A stretch of 64,000 bases of DNA, taken from Kutzneria chonburiensis (lineage in GTDB: Bacteria > Actinomycetota > Actinomycetes > Mycobacteriales > Pseudonocardiaceae). Location of the stretch: positions 1,054,001 to 1,118,000 of the forward strand of contig NZ_CP097263.1 in NCBI RefSeq assembly GCF_028622115.1, written 5' to 3'. Each line of letters starts with the position of its first letter. Position 1 is the first letter of the stretch. The position numbers were made by a program, and so were the translations under genes. The notes beneath the pieces were generated by a model that searched no databases, was not told the DNA's origin, and saw nothing but the letters and a program-made list of their open reading frames with translations. Below, piece by piece: positions 32,654-42,740 of this stretch.

Positions 32654-33636
32654 GAGCGCAGCTCCCGTCCGGTCAGCTCCAGGAACACGTCTTCCAGGCT
32701 GCGCCGGGCCACCCGGAGCTCCTCGGCCAGCACGCCCTGCTGCGCGCACCAGGCCGTCACCGTGGACACCACCTGTGGGTCGATACAGCCGGCCACCAGG
32801 TACGAGCCGGGGCCGACCTCGTCCACCTTCAGGTTCTCCGGCAGCGCGTCGACCAGCAGCCGGGTGTCGAGGCCCGGACGGGCCCGGAACCGCAGCTGCT
32901 GCTCGGCCGGGCCGCTGCTGGTCAGCTCGTGCGGGGTGCCGGCGGCCACCACCTGCCCGTGGTCGACGATCACGACCTGGTCGGCCAGCGTCTCCGCCTC
33001 GTCCATCAGGTGCGTGGTCAGCAGCACGCCGACGCCGTCGTTACGCAGCGCCTGCACCAGGTCCCAGACCAGGCGGCGGGCCTGCGGGTCCAGGCCGGCG
33101 GTCGGCTCGTCCAGGAACACCAGCTCGGGCCGGCCGACCAGCGCGCAGGCCAGCGACAGCCGCTGCTGCTGCCCGCCGGACAGCCGCTTGTACGGGGTTC
33201 GGCGCACGGCCGTCAGACCGAGGACGTCCAGCAGCCAGGCGGGATCCAGCGGCGTGGCCGCGCAGGCCGCCACCAGCCGCAGCATCTCCTCGGTGCGCAC
33301 GCCGGGATAGGCGCCGCCGCCCTGCGGCATCACGCCGATACGGGCCCGCAGCTCGGCGCCCTCACGGACGGGGTCGAGGCCGAGCACCCGCACCGTGCCG
33401 CCGTCGGGGCGCAGGAAGCCCTCGCACAGCTCGACGGTGGTGGTCTTGCCGGCGCCGTTCGGGCCGAGCAGGGCGAGCACGGTGCCGCGGTCCATCCGCA
33501 GGTCCAGGCCGTTCACCGCGACGGTGGACCCGTAGCGCTTGAGCAGGCCCGACACCTCGACAGCCGGGGTGGTCGGGGTGGCGGTCACAGCGATCGAGCC
33601 TAGGGGGTGGCTCGCGTGCAGGCTCGTGGGGCTCAT
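32650..33636 (-). CDS. ABC transporter ATP-binding protein
   Basis: This 328-residue ATPase of the DrrA/CcmA type has Walker A LLGPNGAGKTTTVE, Q-loop GVMPQGGGAYPGV, signature LSGGQQQRLSLA and Walker B LVFLDEPTAGLDPQ, followed by TTHLMDEAE. A C-terminal extension of about 90 residues (LRFRARPGLDTRLLVDALPE ...) is of the DUF4162 type. ATG at 33636 overlaps the mptB TGA. It works with the permease encoded next. A role in exporting a heme or envelope intermediate has been suggested from context with ctaA and mptB only. Confidence 0.92.
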   Translation of the reverse strand: MSPTSLHASHPLGSIAVTATPTTPAVEVSGLLKRYGSTVAVNGLDLRMDRGTVLALLGPNGAGKTTTVELCEGFLRPDGGTVRVLGLDPVREGAELRARIGVMPQGGGAYPGVRTEEMLRLVAACAATPLDPAWLLDVLGLTAVRRTPYKRLSGGQQQRLSLACALVGRPELVFLDEPTAGLDPQARRLVWDLVQALRNDGVGVLLTTHLMDEAETLADQVVIVDHGQVVAAGTPHELTSSGPAEQQLRFRARPGLDTRLLVDALPENLKVDEVGPGSYLVAGCIDPQVVSTVTAWCAQQGVLAEELRVARRSLEDVFLELTGRELRS

Positions 33637-35318
33637 CCGAGCTTGCCGGCGGTGGCGGGGGTCACTAGGGGTTCACCTCGGGGTTCGCGTTCGGGGAGTT
33701 TGCCCCGAACCAGCAACAGCAGCAGGCCGACCAGGATGAGGGCGGCGACCGCGGCGGTGGGGATGAGGAAGGCGCGGCCGTCGAACGTGGCCCCGGTCGG
33801 CGGGGTGACCAGGGCGATCAGCGCGCTGAACACCGTGACCCAGAACCGGAAACGCCGGCTGCACTTGGCCGCGGCCAGCGGAATGATCGCCCACAGCGGG
33901 TACCAGGGCTGCACCACCGGGCCGAGCACGTTGAACCAGACCAGGAACAGGCCCAGCCCGGCCAGCGCCGACAGGTGGCCGCGGTAGGACCGCCAGAGCA
34001 GGAACACGCCGGAGCAGGCGAAGCCGACCCAGCCGATCGCCCGGGCCGCGCCGACGGTGGCGTCGATGTGCTGGCCCAGCTGGAACAGGATGCCGAGGCC
34101 GATACCGCCCAGCGCGACCAGCGTCACCGGGGACAGCCAGGTGATGATGATCGTGCCGCCGTTGAGCGTCTTCAGCCAGCCCCAGCCGAGGCCGCTGGCC
34201 ACCGTGATCAACGTCATCACGACCACGCCGACCACCAGCATCGCGCCGGCCGCCTTGAGCAGCTGGGGCAGGCCGCCGCCCCAGCGCCGGGCGATCATCA
34301 CGCCGACGAAGCCCAGCGCGACCAGCGCCAGGATCTTGACGCCGCCGCCCATGGTGATCAGGGTCGCGCCGGCCAGGATGCCGACGATCTCCTCCCGGGA
34401 CCACGGCGGTATCGGATCACCGGGGGCGATCCTGGGCAGCTTGCTGATCGCCACCTGGAAGCCGGCCAGCATCAGGCCGATGGCCAGCGCCTCGTTGTGC
34501 ACGCCGACGACCAGGTGGAAGACCACGAGCGGGTTGGCCGCGCCGAGCCAGATGGCCGACACCGGCGGCACGTGGAAGCGGCGGGCCAGCCGGGGCAGGG
34601 CCCACACGATCAGGCCCAGCCCGACCAGCGCCAGCACCCGCTCCAGCAGGATGCCGACCACGATGTTGTCGCCGGCGATGGCGGTGATCGGCCGGCCGAG
34701 GGTGAGGAACAGCGGTCCGTACGGGGAGGGCGTGTCCCGCCACAGCGTCGGCACGTTGCGGGCCAGCAGGTTGTCCGGGCCCAGCGCCTGGGCCGCGCCG
34801 ACCGTGTACGGGTCGAGGCCGTGCGAGACCACCGAGCTCTGCGCCAGGTAGCTGTAGACGTCCTGGCTGAACATCGGCGGCACCAGGATCAGCGGGATCG
34901 TCCACATCACCAGCGTGCGGTCCATCTGCGCCCGGGACAGCACGCGGGGGCGGCCCGGCCAGACCAGCCGGCCCAGCCACAGCCAGGCCAGCACCATCAT
35001 CAGCATGCCGGAGAAGGCGCTGGCCATGGCCACCGTCGGGATGCGGGCGAAGACCCCGAGGATGGGCGTGTCGAGCAGCGGGTTGATCGTCGGCGACGCG
35101 CCCGCGCCGAGGCCGCCGCAGGCCAGCAGCAGCGAGCCGATGGTGCCGAAGCGCCGGATCACCTGGAGCTGGCCGCGTTCGGTCCGGTCCAGCCGCAGCG
35201 GCGTCGCGTCGCCCGGGATCGACCCGGCCGGCGCGGTCTCGCCGACCGACCCGGTCACCAGCTCGCGGATCCTGACCGCCGAGCCGGTCCGCAGCTCTCG
35301 CAGTTTGGCGGCCAACAC
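33633..35318 (-). CDS. mptB: Polyprenol-phosphomannose-dependent alpha-1,6-mannosyltransferase MptB
   Basis: This is a 561-residue GT-C glycosyltransferase with more than ten membrane helices. The catalytic-loop region is MFSQDVYSYLAQSSVVSHGL followed by DPYTVGAAQALG, and DTPSPYGPLFL is the conserved proline-rich loop. The QDVYSY acidic residue is the GT-C catalytic Asp. In mycobacteria and corynebacteria MptB starts the alpha-1,6-mannan core of lipomannan; a similar lipoglycan role is expected. GTG at 35318 lies six bases after TAGGCT (leaderless). It heads the four-gene operon and diverges from sufR. Confidence 0.9.
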   Translation of the reverse strand: MLAAKLRELRTGSAVRIRELVTGSVGETAPAGSIPGDATPLRLDRTERGQLQVIRRFGTIGSLLLACGGLGAGASPTINPLLDTPILGVFARIPTVAMASAFSGMLMMVLAWLWLGRLVWPGRPRVLSRAQMDRTLVMWTIPLILVPPMFSQDVYSYLAQSSVVSHGLDPYTVGAAQALGPDNLLARNVPTLWRDTPSPYGPLFLTLGRPITAIAGDNIVVGILLERVLALVGLGLIVWALPRLARRFHVPPVSAIWLGAANPLVVFHLVVGVHNEALAIGLMLAGFQVAISKLPRIAPGDPIPPWSREEIVGILAGATLITMGGGVKILALVALGFVGVMIARRWGGGLPQLLKAAGAMLVVGVVVMTLITVASGLGWGWLKTLNGGTIIITWLSPVTLVALGGIGLGILFQLGQHIDATVGAARAIGWVGFACSGVFLLWRSYRGHLSALAGLGLFLVWFNVLGPVVQPWYPLWAIIPLAAAKCSRRFRFWVTVFSALIALVTPPTGATFDGRAFLIPTAAVAALILVGLLLLLVRGKLPEREPRGEPLVTPATAGKLG

Positions 35319-35357
35319 CCCGGCAGCCTACCGAGGCCCGCGTGAGCCCCCCGTTCC

Positions 35358-35442
35358 GGCACATGCGGTCCGCACTTGCCGCTTGGAGGCACATGCGGTC
35401 CGGATGTGCCGCAGGGAGGCAAGTATGGCGCGCATGTGACAT
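35358..35442. repeat. 30-bp tandem repeats between mptB and sufR
   Basis: Two copies of a 30-bp unit (35358-35387 and 35388-35417) share GGCACATGCGGTCCG at their starts and TGCCGC near their ends. A diverged third copy begins GGCAAGTATGG at 35418. Unit 2 has inverted arms GGCACAT and ATGTGCC. CACTTGCC of unit 1 can pair with GGCAAGT of unit 3. It could be a protein-binding array or an mRNA structure. The remaining intergenic DNA to the sufR promoter shows nothing else. Confidence 0.7.
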
Positions 35443-35515
35443 TCAGACGGCGGTGCCTGTCACCCGGATGGGTGTGAAGCGGGTCACTAAGCGTGGTGCT
35501 AGGGGCGTCCCCGCT

Positions 35516-35554
35516 TTGCTGTACCGATCGAAATAGGCAACACTTGTGTTGTGA
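35516..35554 (+). promoter_or_regulatory. sufR promoter with SufR-type operator
   Basis: TTGCTG (35516-35521), a 17-base spacer and AACACT (35539-35544) place the transcription start at GTG 35551. The sequence ACACT-N5-TGTGA (35540-35554) overlaps the -10 box and start codon. It equals the palindrome I recall for mycobacterial SufR. Cluster-loaded SufR would repress the whole operon from here. Confidence 0.65.
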
Positions 35555-36291
35555 AAAACGTCGGGAGCGATCAGGAGCTGGCCGTGGCATCGCCGCAGCC
35601 GGCCGACGGCCGCACCCGGCAGGCGGTGGCCAGGCTGCTGCTCGAACGGGGACCGGTCACCACGGCCGACGTCGCCGACGAGCTGGGGCTGAGCCATGTC
35701 GCCGTGCGCCGGCACCTGGACGCACTGCTCGCCGACGGCGAGGCGACCACGAGGGACGCGCCGTCGCGTGGCCGCAGGGGGCGGGGCCGTCCGGCCAAGC
35801 TCTTCCTGCTCACCGAGGCGGGCCGGTCCCGTTTCGGACACGCGTACGACGACCTCGCGGTGGCCGCGCTGCGCTTCCTGGCCGAGAACGGCGGGGAGCA
35901 GGCGGTCAAGGCGTTCGCCGAGCGCAGGGTCGAAGCCATGATCGAACGGCATCGGGACGCCGTGACGGAGCCGGCGCAGCCGGCGGAGCGGGCCAAGGCC
36001 CTCGCCGCCGCGCTCACCCGCGAGGGCTACGCTTCGTCGTCACGGCACGTCGGCGCCGGGGAGCAGCTGTGTCAGCACCACTGCCCGGTGGCGCACGTCG
36101 CGGCCGAGTTCCCGCAGCTGTGTGAGGCCGAGACGACGGCGTTCGCCGCCATGCTCGGGGTACACGTGCAGCGGCTCGCGACGATCGCCCGCGGTGACGC
36201 AGCGTGCACAACCCACGTTCCGTTGCTCCCGACTCAAGGCAAGACCCCGAACATGACACCACCCACCCCGGACGGAGGGGAGCTCGCATGA
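35551..36291 (+). CDS. sufR: SufR, iron-sulfur cluster-sensing repressor of the suf operon
   Basis: The protein has 246 residues with an N-terminal winged helix ([20 protein letters not shown]). The C-terminal part holds a cluster-binding set of cysteines: [20 protein letters not shown] then LCEAE, plus a later GDAACTTHV. SufR-family repressors bind an Fe-S cluster through three such Cys and release DNA when the cluster is lost. GTG 35551 fits a leaderless mRNA; GTG 35584, with AGGAG six bases upstream, is a good alternative. The TGA overlaps the sufB ATG. It is the first gene of an eight-gene operon. Confidence 0.93.
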   Translation: MKNVGSDQELAVASPQPADGRTRQAVARLLLERGPVTTADVADELGLSHVAVRRHLDALLADGEATTRDAPSRGRRGRGRPAKLFLLTEAGRSRFGHAYDDLAVAALRFLAENGGEQAVKAFAERRVEAMIERHRDAVTEPAQPAERAKALAAALTREGYASSSRHVGAGEQLCQHHCPVAHVAAEFPQLCEAETTAFAAMLGVHVQRLATIARGDAACTTHVPLLPTQGKTPNMTPPTPDGGELA

Positions 36292-37745
36292 CTGCCGCTG
36301 CCGAGCAGCGCACGCCCACCACGGCCCAGACCACGCCGCTCACCCAGGAAGAAACCCTGGAGACCCTGGGCAAGTACGAGTACGGCTGGGCCGACGCGGA
36401 TGTCGCTGGCGCCAGCGCTCGCCGCGGGCTGAACGAGGACGTCGTCCGGGACATCTCGGCCAAGAAGAGCGAGCCCGAGTGGATGCTCGAGCACCGTCTC
36501 AAGGGCCTGCGGCTCTTCGAGCGCAAGCCCATGCCGAACTGGGGCTCCGACCTGTCGGGCATCGACTTCGACAACATCAAGTACTTCGTGCGCTCCACCG
36601 AGAAGCAGGCCGCTTCCTGGGAGGACCTGCCCGAGGACATCAAGAACACCTACGACAAGCTGGGCATCCCGGAGGCGGAGAAGCAGCGCCTGGTCGCCGG
36701 GGTCGCCGCCCAGTACGAGTCCGAGGTGGTCTACCACCAGATCAACGAGGAGCTGGCCGCCCAGGGCGTCATCTTCCTGGACACCGACACCGGCCTCAAG
36801 GAGCACCCCGAGCTCTTCCAGGAGTACTTCGGCTCGGTGATCCCGTCCGGTGACAACAAGTTCTCCGCGCTGAACTCGGCGGTGTGGTCCGGCGGCTCGT
36901 TCATCTACGTCCCCAAGGGCGTGCACGTCGAGATCCCGCTGCAGGCCTACTTCCGGATCAACACCGAGAACATGGGCCAGTTCGAGCGCACGCTGATCAT
37001 CGTCGACGAGGGCGCGTACGTGCACTACGTCGAGGGCTGCACCGCGCCGATCTACTCCTCCGACTCGCTGCACTCGGCCGTCGTGGAGATCATCGTCAAG
37101 AAGGGCGGCCGCTGCCGCTACACGACCATCCAGAACTGGTCGAACAACGTCTACAACCTGGTCACCAAGCGCGCCAAGGCCGAAGAGGGCGCGACCATGG
37201 AGTGGATCGACGGCAACATCGGCTCCAAGGTCACCATGAAGTACCCCTCGGTGTTCCTGATGGGCGAGCACGCCAAGGGCGAGGTGCTGTCGATCGCCTT
37301 CGCCGGCGAGGGCCAGCACCAGGACGCCGGCGCGAAGATGGTGCACCTGGCCCCGCACACCTCCTCGACGATCGTGTCGAAGTCGGTGGCCCGTGGCGGC
37401 GGCCGCACCTCGTACCGCGGCCTGGTCCGGGTGAACAAGGGCGCGCACCACTCCGCCTCCACGGTGAAGTGCGACGCGCTGCTGGTCGACCAGATCAGCC
37501 GGTCGGACACCTACCCGTACGTGGACGTCCGCGAGGACGACGTGTCCATGGGCCACGAGGCCACCGTCTCCAAGGTGAGCGCGGACCAGCTGTTCTACCT
37601 GATGTCCCGTGGCCTGACCGAGGACGAGGCGATGGCCATGGTCGTGCGTGGCTTCGTCGAGCCGATCGCGCGCGAGCTCCCGATGGAGTACGCGCTCGAA
37701 CTGAACCGCCTGATCGAACTCCAGATGGAAGGGGCCGTCGGCTGA
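36288..37745 (+). CDS. sufB: Fe-S cluster assembly scaffold SufB
   Basis: The 485-residue SufB forms the SufBC2D scaffold on which nascent Fe-S clusters are built from sulfur delivered by SufS/SufU. Family text is clear: [19 protein letters not shown]-like start (here [15 protein letters not shown]), [40 protein letters not shown] with a conserved Cys, and [20 protein letters not shown] near the end. Several mycobacteria carry an intein in SufB; none is present here. ATG at 36288 overlaps the sufR stop (ATGA), and the longer upstream frame is not needed. Confidence 0.96.
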   Translation: MTAAAEQRTPTTAQTTPLTQEETLETLGKYEYGWADADVAGASARRGLNEDVVRDISAKKSEPEWMLEHRLKGLRLFERKPMPNWGSDLSGIDFDNIKYFVRSTEKQAASWEDLPEDIKNTYDKLGIPEAEKQRLVAGVAAQYESEVVYHQINEELAAQGVIFLDTDTGLKEHPELFQEYFGSVIPSGDNKFSALNSAVWSGGSFIYVPKGVHVEIPLQAYFRINTENMGQFERTLIIVDEGAYVHYVEGCTAPIYSSDSLHSAVVEIIVKKGGRCRYTTIQNWSNNVYNLVTKRAKAEEGATMEWIDGNIGSKVTMKYPSVFLMGEHAKGEVLSIAFAGEGQHQDAGAKMVHLAPHTSSTIVSKSVARGGGRTSYRGLVRVNKGAHHSASTVKCDALLVDQISRSDTYPYVDVREDDVSMGHEATVSKVSADQLFYLMSRGLTEDEAMAMVVRGFVEPIARELPMEYALELNRLIELQMEGAVG

Positions 37746-37746
37746 C

Positions 37747-38940
37747 ATGGCCACCCCGACGACGCAGCATGGGTTGACAGCGCATTCTCACGGGGCAGCT
37801 CCCACGGCTGGAGCAGTTGTCCCGCAGAGCTCGCGCGGCGACCGGTTCACCTCCTACGACGTGGACGCCTTCGAGGTTCCGGGCGGGCGCGAGGAGGACT
37901 GGCGGTTCACCCCGCTCAAGCGGCTGAACGGCCTGCACAACGGCACCGCGGTGGCCGGCGGCACGGCCTCGGTCGACGTGGACGAGTCGCCGGAGGTGCG
38001 CGTCGAGCGCGTCGCCCGCGACGACGAGCGCATCGGTCAGGGCGGTGTGCCGGCCGACCGCGTGTCGGCCCAGGCCTGGTCGGCGTTCACGCAGGCCACC
38101 GTCGTCACCTTCCCCAAGGAGACGAAGGCGTCCCGGCCGACCCTGGTCACGGTCAACGGCCCGGGTGAGGGCGGCGTGGCCTACGGGCACGTGCAGCTGC
38201 GCGCCGAGGCGTTCGCCGAGGCCGTGGTGGTCGTCGACTACCGCGGCTCCGGCACCTACGCCGACAACCTGGAGATCGTCGCCCTCGACGGCTCCAAGCT
38301 CACGGTCGTCGTCGTGCACGACTGGAGCGACGACGCCGTGCACGTGGGCGCGCACCTGGCCAAGGTCGGCCGGGACGCCACGCTCAAGCACACGGTCGTC
38401 ACCATCGGCGGCAGCCTGGTGCGGGTCAGCCCGACCGTCACCTACGCCGACAAGGGCGGCGACGCCGACCTGGCCGGCCTGTACTTCGCCGACGCCGACC
38501 AGCACCTGGAGCACCGCACCTTCGTCGACCACGCGGTGTCCAACTGCCGCAGCAACGTGGTCTACAAGGGCGCGCTACAGGGCGACGGGGCGCACACGGT
38601 GTGGATCGGCGACGTGCTGATCCGGGCCGCGGCCGAGGGCACGAACACCTACGAGCTCAACCGGAACCTGGTGCTCACCGACGGCGCCCGCGCCGACTCG
38701 GTGCCCAACCTGGAGATCGAGACCGGCGAGATCGAGGGCGCCGGCCACGCCAGCGCCACCGGCCGGTTCGATGACGAGCAGCTGTTCTATCTCCAGGCCA
38801 GGGGCATCCCGGTGGACCAGGCGCGACGGCTGGTCGTGCGCGGCTTCTTCCACGAGGTGCTGCAGAAGATCGGCGTGCCCGAGGTGCGCGACCGGCTCGA
38901 GGCCGCGATCGAGGCCGAGCTGCAGGCCGTGGGGGCGTGA
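37747..38940 (+). CDS. sufD: Fe-S cluster assembly protein SufD
   Basis: The 397-residue SufD pairs with SufB in the scaffold. The beta-helix core is recognisable in VNGPGEGGVAYGHVQLRAEA, HVGAHLAKVGRDATLKHTVV, RTFVDHAVSNCRSNVVYKGA and the C-terminal DDEQLFYLQARGIPVDQARR with RGFFHEVLQKI. The conserved His in the DHAVSNC stretch belongs to the SufB-SufD interface where clusters form. ATG at 37747 follows the sufB stop by one base. Its stop overlaps the Rieske gene start. Confidence 0.95.
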   Translation: MATPTTQHGLTAHSHGAAPTAGAVVPQSSRGDRFTSYDVDAFEVPGGREEDWRFTPLKRLNGLHNGTAVAGGTASVDVDESPEVRVERVARDDERIGQGGVPADRVSAQAWSAFTQATVVTFPKETKASRPTLVTVNGPGEGGVAYGHVQLRAEAFAEAVVVVDYRGSGTYADNLEIVALDGSKLTVVVVHDWSDDAVHVGAHLAKVGRDATLKHTVVTIGGSLVRVSPTVTYADKGGDADLAGLYFADADQHLEHRTFVDHAVSNCRSNVVYKGALQGDGAHTVWIGDVLIRAAAEGTNTYELNRNLVLTDGARADSVPNLEIETGEIEGAGHASATGRFDDEQLFYLQARGIPVDQARRLVVRGFFHEVLQKIGVPEVRDRLEAAIEAELQAVGA

Positions 38941-39257
38941 CGATGCTGCGGGCGTGTTCGCTGGCCGACCTGGAGGACGGCAAGCCGTTCCCGGTCGAGC
39001 TGGCGGACACGCCCATCGTGCTCGTGCGCGGGGGCGACGAGGTGCACGCGCTGCGCGACGAGTGCACGCACGCCGAGATCGCCCTGGCCGAGGGCGAGCT
39101 GACCCGCAAGGGCCTGGAGTGCTGGCTGCACGGGTCGTGCTTCGACCTGCGCACCGGGGCGCCGTCCTCGCCGCCCGCCACCGAGCCGGTGGCCGTGTAC
39201 GCGGTGACCGTGTCCGGGGACGACGTCCTCGTCGACCCGAGTCACCGCACCAACTGA
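38937..39257 (+). CDS. Rieske [2Fe-2S] ferredoxin in the suf operon
   Basis: This 106-residue protein has the non-heme oxygenase-ferredoxin layout. Cluster motif 1 appears as DECTHAEIAL (C-x-H) and motif 2 as GLECWLHGSCFD (C-x-x-H), so the two Cys and two His ligands of a Rieske cluster are present. It probably supplies electrons within the SUF pathway, or is an early recipient of clusters. Actinobacterial suf operons commonly carry it between sufD and sufC. GTG at 38937 overlaps the sufD stop (GTGA). Confidence 0.9.
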   Translation: MTMLRACSLADLEDGKPFPVELADTPIVLVRGGDEVHALRDECTHAEIALAEGELTRKGLECWLHGSCFDLRTGAPSSPPATEPVAVYAVTVSGDDVLVDPSHRTN

Positions 39258-39295
39258 CTTTGAACTGAACCGCCACACAGGAGAACGAAGAGCCG

Positions 39296-40069
39296 ATGGC
39301 CACCCTGGAGATCAAGGACCTGCACGTCTCGGTCGTCACCGACGACGCCCCCAAGGAGATCCTCAAGGGCGTTGACCTGACGATCAAGGCCGGCGAGACG
39401 CACGCCATCATGGGCCCCAACGGCTCCGGCAAGTCCACGCTGTCCTACGCGATCGCCGGCCACCCCAAGTACGAGGTCACCTCGGGCTCGGTGCTGCTGG
39501 ACGGCGAGGACGTGCTGGGCATGGCCGTCGACGAGCGGGCGCGGGCCGGCATCTTCCTGGCCATGCAGTACCCGGTCGAGGTGCCCGGCGTGTCCATGTC
39601 GAACTTCCTGCGCACCGCGGCCACCGCCGTGCGCGGCGAGGCCCCGCAGGTGCGGCACTGGGTCAAGGAGGTCAAGAGCGCCATGTCGGAGCTGGAGATC
39701 GACCCGTCGTTCGCCGAGCGCAGCGTCAACGAGGGCTTCTCCGGCGGCGAGAAGAAGCGGCACGAGATCCTCCAGCTGGCCCTGCTCAACCCGAAGATCG
39801 CCATCCTCGACGAGACCGACTCCGGCCTCGACGTGGACGCGCTGCGGGTCGTCTCCGAGGGCGTGAACCGGTTCCGGGCCAACGGCGAGAGCGGCGTCAT
39901 GCTGATCACGCACTACACCCGGATCCTCAAGCACATCACCCCCGACTTCGTGCACGTGTTCGCCGGCGGCCGGATCGTCGAGTCCGGCGGCGCCGAGCTG
40001 GCCGCGCGCCTGGAGGACGAGGGTTACGTGAAGTACACCGGCAAGCAGGAAGCCGCGCAGGTCGGCTGA
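39296..40069 (+). CDS. sufC: Fe-S cluster assembly ATPase SufC
   Basis: The 257-residue ABC-type ATPase drives conformational change of SufBC2D. Walker A is [18 protein letters not shown], the signature is [15 protein letters not shown] and Walker B is [19 protein letters not shown], with H-loop LITHYTRIL. The DETDSGLD variant is characteristic of SufC. ATG at 39296 has AGGAG 12-16 bases upstream with GAAGAG nearer. It lies 38 bases after the Rieske stop, the first visible gap in the operon. Confidence 0.96.
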   Translation: MATLEIKDLHVSVVTDDAPKEILKGVDLTIKAGETHAIMGPNGSGKSTLSYAIAGHPKYEVTSGSVLLDGEDVLGMAVDERARAGIFLAMQYPVEVPGVSMSNFLRTAATAVRGEAPQVRHWVKEVKSAMSELEIDPSFAERSVNEGFSGGEKKRHEILQLALLNPKIAILDETDSGLDVDALRVVSEGVNRFRANGESGVMLITHYTRILKHITPDFVHVFAGGRIVESGGAELAARLEDEGYVKYTGKQEAAQVG

Positions 40070-40084
40070 CGTTGCACCAAGTGA

Positions 40085-41400
<1,316 letters not shown>

Positions 41401-41401
<1 letters not shown>

Positions 41402-41859
41402 TGCAGCTCCAGCAGATGTACCAGGAGATCATCCTGGACCACTACAAGAACCCGCACCACCGCGGCCTGCGTGAGCCCTTCGAGGCCGAGGTGCACCACG
41501 TCAACCCGACCTGCGGGGACGAGGTCACCGTGCGGGTGCACCTGGAGGGCGACGGGCCCGAGGCCAAGGTGGTCGACGTCTCCTACGACGGGCAGGGCTG
41601 CTCCATCAGCCAGGCCTCCACCTCGGTGCTCACCGACCTGGTGATCGGCCGCACCGTCGGCGACGCCTTCGGCACCCTCGACGTGTTCGTGGAGCTCATG
41701 CAGGGCCGCGGCAAGGTCGAGCCCGACGAGGACGTCCTCGAGGACGCCGTCGCCTTCGCCGGTGTCGCGAAGTACCCGGCGCGCGTCAAGTGCGCCCTGC
41801 TCGGCTGGATGGCTTTCAAGGACGCGGTCGCCCGCGTCGTCGATGGAGGACAGGCATGA
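41401..41859 (+). CDS. sufU: SufU, zinc-dependent sulfur acceptor/transferase
   Basis: The 152-residue IscU-like SufU accepts persulfide sulfur from SufS and hands it to the SufBCD scaffold. The three conserved cysteines are in NPTCGDE, GQGCSISQAS and RVKCALLGW. The insertion between the second and third Cys (the GRGKVEPDE region) separates SufU from the classical IscU scaffold. ATG 41401 lies in TGATG with the sufS stop. Its own TGA overlaps the next start. Confidence 0.94.
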
Positions 41860-42242
41860 CCGCGGAAGACATGACCCGGACCGCCGAGGCGCTGCCCGAG
41901 GCGCCGGCCAAGGCCGATGTGCCCTCGCTGGAGGACATCGAGGAGGCGATGCGTGACGTCGTCGACCCCGAGCTCGGCATCAACGTGGTCGACCTGGGCC
42001 TGGTGTACGACATCCACCTGGACGACGACAACGTCGCGACGCTGGACATGACGCTGACCTCGGCGGCCTGCCCGCTGACCGACGTGATCGAGGACCAGAC
42101 CCGCGCCGCCCTGACCGGCGGCCCGGGCGGGGGCGTGGTCAGCGACTTCCGCATCAACTGGGTGTGGATGCCGCCGTGGGGCCCGGAGAAGATCACCGAC
42201 GACGGCCGTGACCAGTTGCGTGCTTTGGGCTTCACCGTCTGA
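41856..42242 (+). CDS. sufT: SufT-like metal-sulfur cluster assembly factor (DUF59)
   Basis: The 128-residue DUF59/MIP18 protein has an N-terminal extension of about 25 residues, then ALRDVVDPELG-type text (here EEAMRDVVDPELGINVVDLG), LVYDIHL, and TLTSAACPLTDVIEDQTRAA with the conserved Cys. The C-terminal WVWMPPWGPEKITDDGRDQL is typical. It assists maturation of Fe-S proteins. ATG at 41856 overlaps sufU. It is the last gene of the suf operon and is followed by a strong hairpin. Confidence 0.93.
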   Translation: MTAEDMTRTAEALPEAPAKADVPSLEDIEEAMRDVVDPELGINVVDLGLVYDIHLDDDNVATLDMTLTSAACPLTDVIEDQTRAALTGGPGGGVVSDFRINWVWMPPWGPEKITDDGRDQLRALGFTV

Positions 42243-42262
42243 GAGTTGTGAAACGGTGTTAT

Positions 42263-42298
42263 CACCGGCCCCTCCGACCGGAGGGGCCGGTGGCTTTT
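42263..42298 (+). terminator. Terminator of the suf operon
   Basis: A 13-14 bp perfect stem (42263-42276 with 42279-42292) with a GACC loop is followed by GCTTTT. It lies 21 bases after the sufT stop and ends the eight-gene transcript. Confidence 0.88.
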
Positions 42299-42311
42299 GA
42301 GGGGTGACACC

Positions 42312-42740
42312 GTGGAACTTCCGTTCATCGACGAGCACCGGGTGCTGGTGGCCGCGCCGCCGGCCGCGGTGTGGCGGGCGCTGGGCCAGCAGTTCAAGGG
42401 CAACCGCGTGACCAAGGCGGTGGCGCCGGTGGTCGGCGCGGAACCGCGGCGGGCAGCCGGCGCTGCGCTGGAAGCGGGCAGCACGGTGGCCGGCTTCACC
42501 GTCGCCGAGGTGGAGCCGGAGCGGCTGCTGCGGCTGGCCGGCCGGCATCGCTACTCGAACTACGAGCTGACCTTCGTCCTGACCGACGAGCCCGGCGGAA
42601 CGATGCTGGCGGCGCGTACCCACGCCGCCTTCCCGGGACCGCTCGGGTTCGTTTACCGGAGCCTGGTCATCGGCACCGGCGGCCACCGGCTGGTGGTGCG
42701 TCGCATGCTGGCCGGCATCAAGCGGGCTTCGCGGCCCTGA
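42312..42740 (+). CDS. SRPBCC-like (START/Bet v1 fold) small protein
   Basis: The product has 142 residues. The N-terminal pattern FIDEHRVLVAAPPAAVWRAL is that of SRPBCC (polyketide cyclase/AHSA1-like) proteins, in which a short strand is followed by a helix with the A-x-x-V-W motif. The middle has GRHRYSNYELTFVLTDEPGG, and the C-terminal helix is long and basic (HRLVVRRMLAGIKRASRP). Such proteins bind hydrophobic ligands; the ligand is unknown. GTG at 42312 has AGGGG eight bases upstream. It overlaps by 23 bases the end of a broken methyltransferase on the other strand. Confidence 0.72.
   Translation: MELPFIDEHRVLVAAPPAAVWRALGQQFKGNRVTKAVAPVVGAEPRRAAGAALEAGSTVAGFTVAEVEPERLLRLAGRHRYSNYELTFVLTDEPGGTMLAARTHAAFPGPLGFVYRSLVIGTGGHRLVVRRMLAGIKRASRP

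Noticed and set aside
35358-35442. Possible CRISPR array
   Set aside because: The 30-bp units are directly adjacent with no unique spacers, only three copies, and no cas genes are present.
36288-37745. Intein in sufB as in some mycobacteria
   Set aside because: The SufB sequence is continuous at normal length with no splicing-domain insertion.
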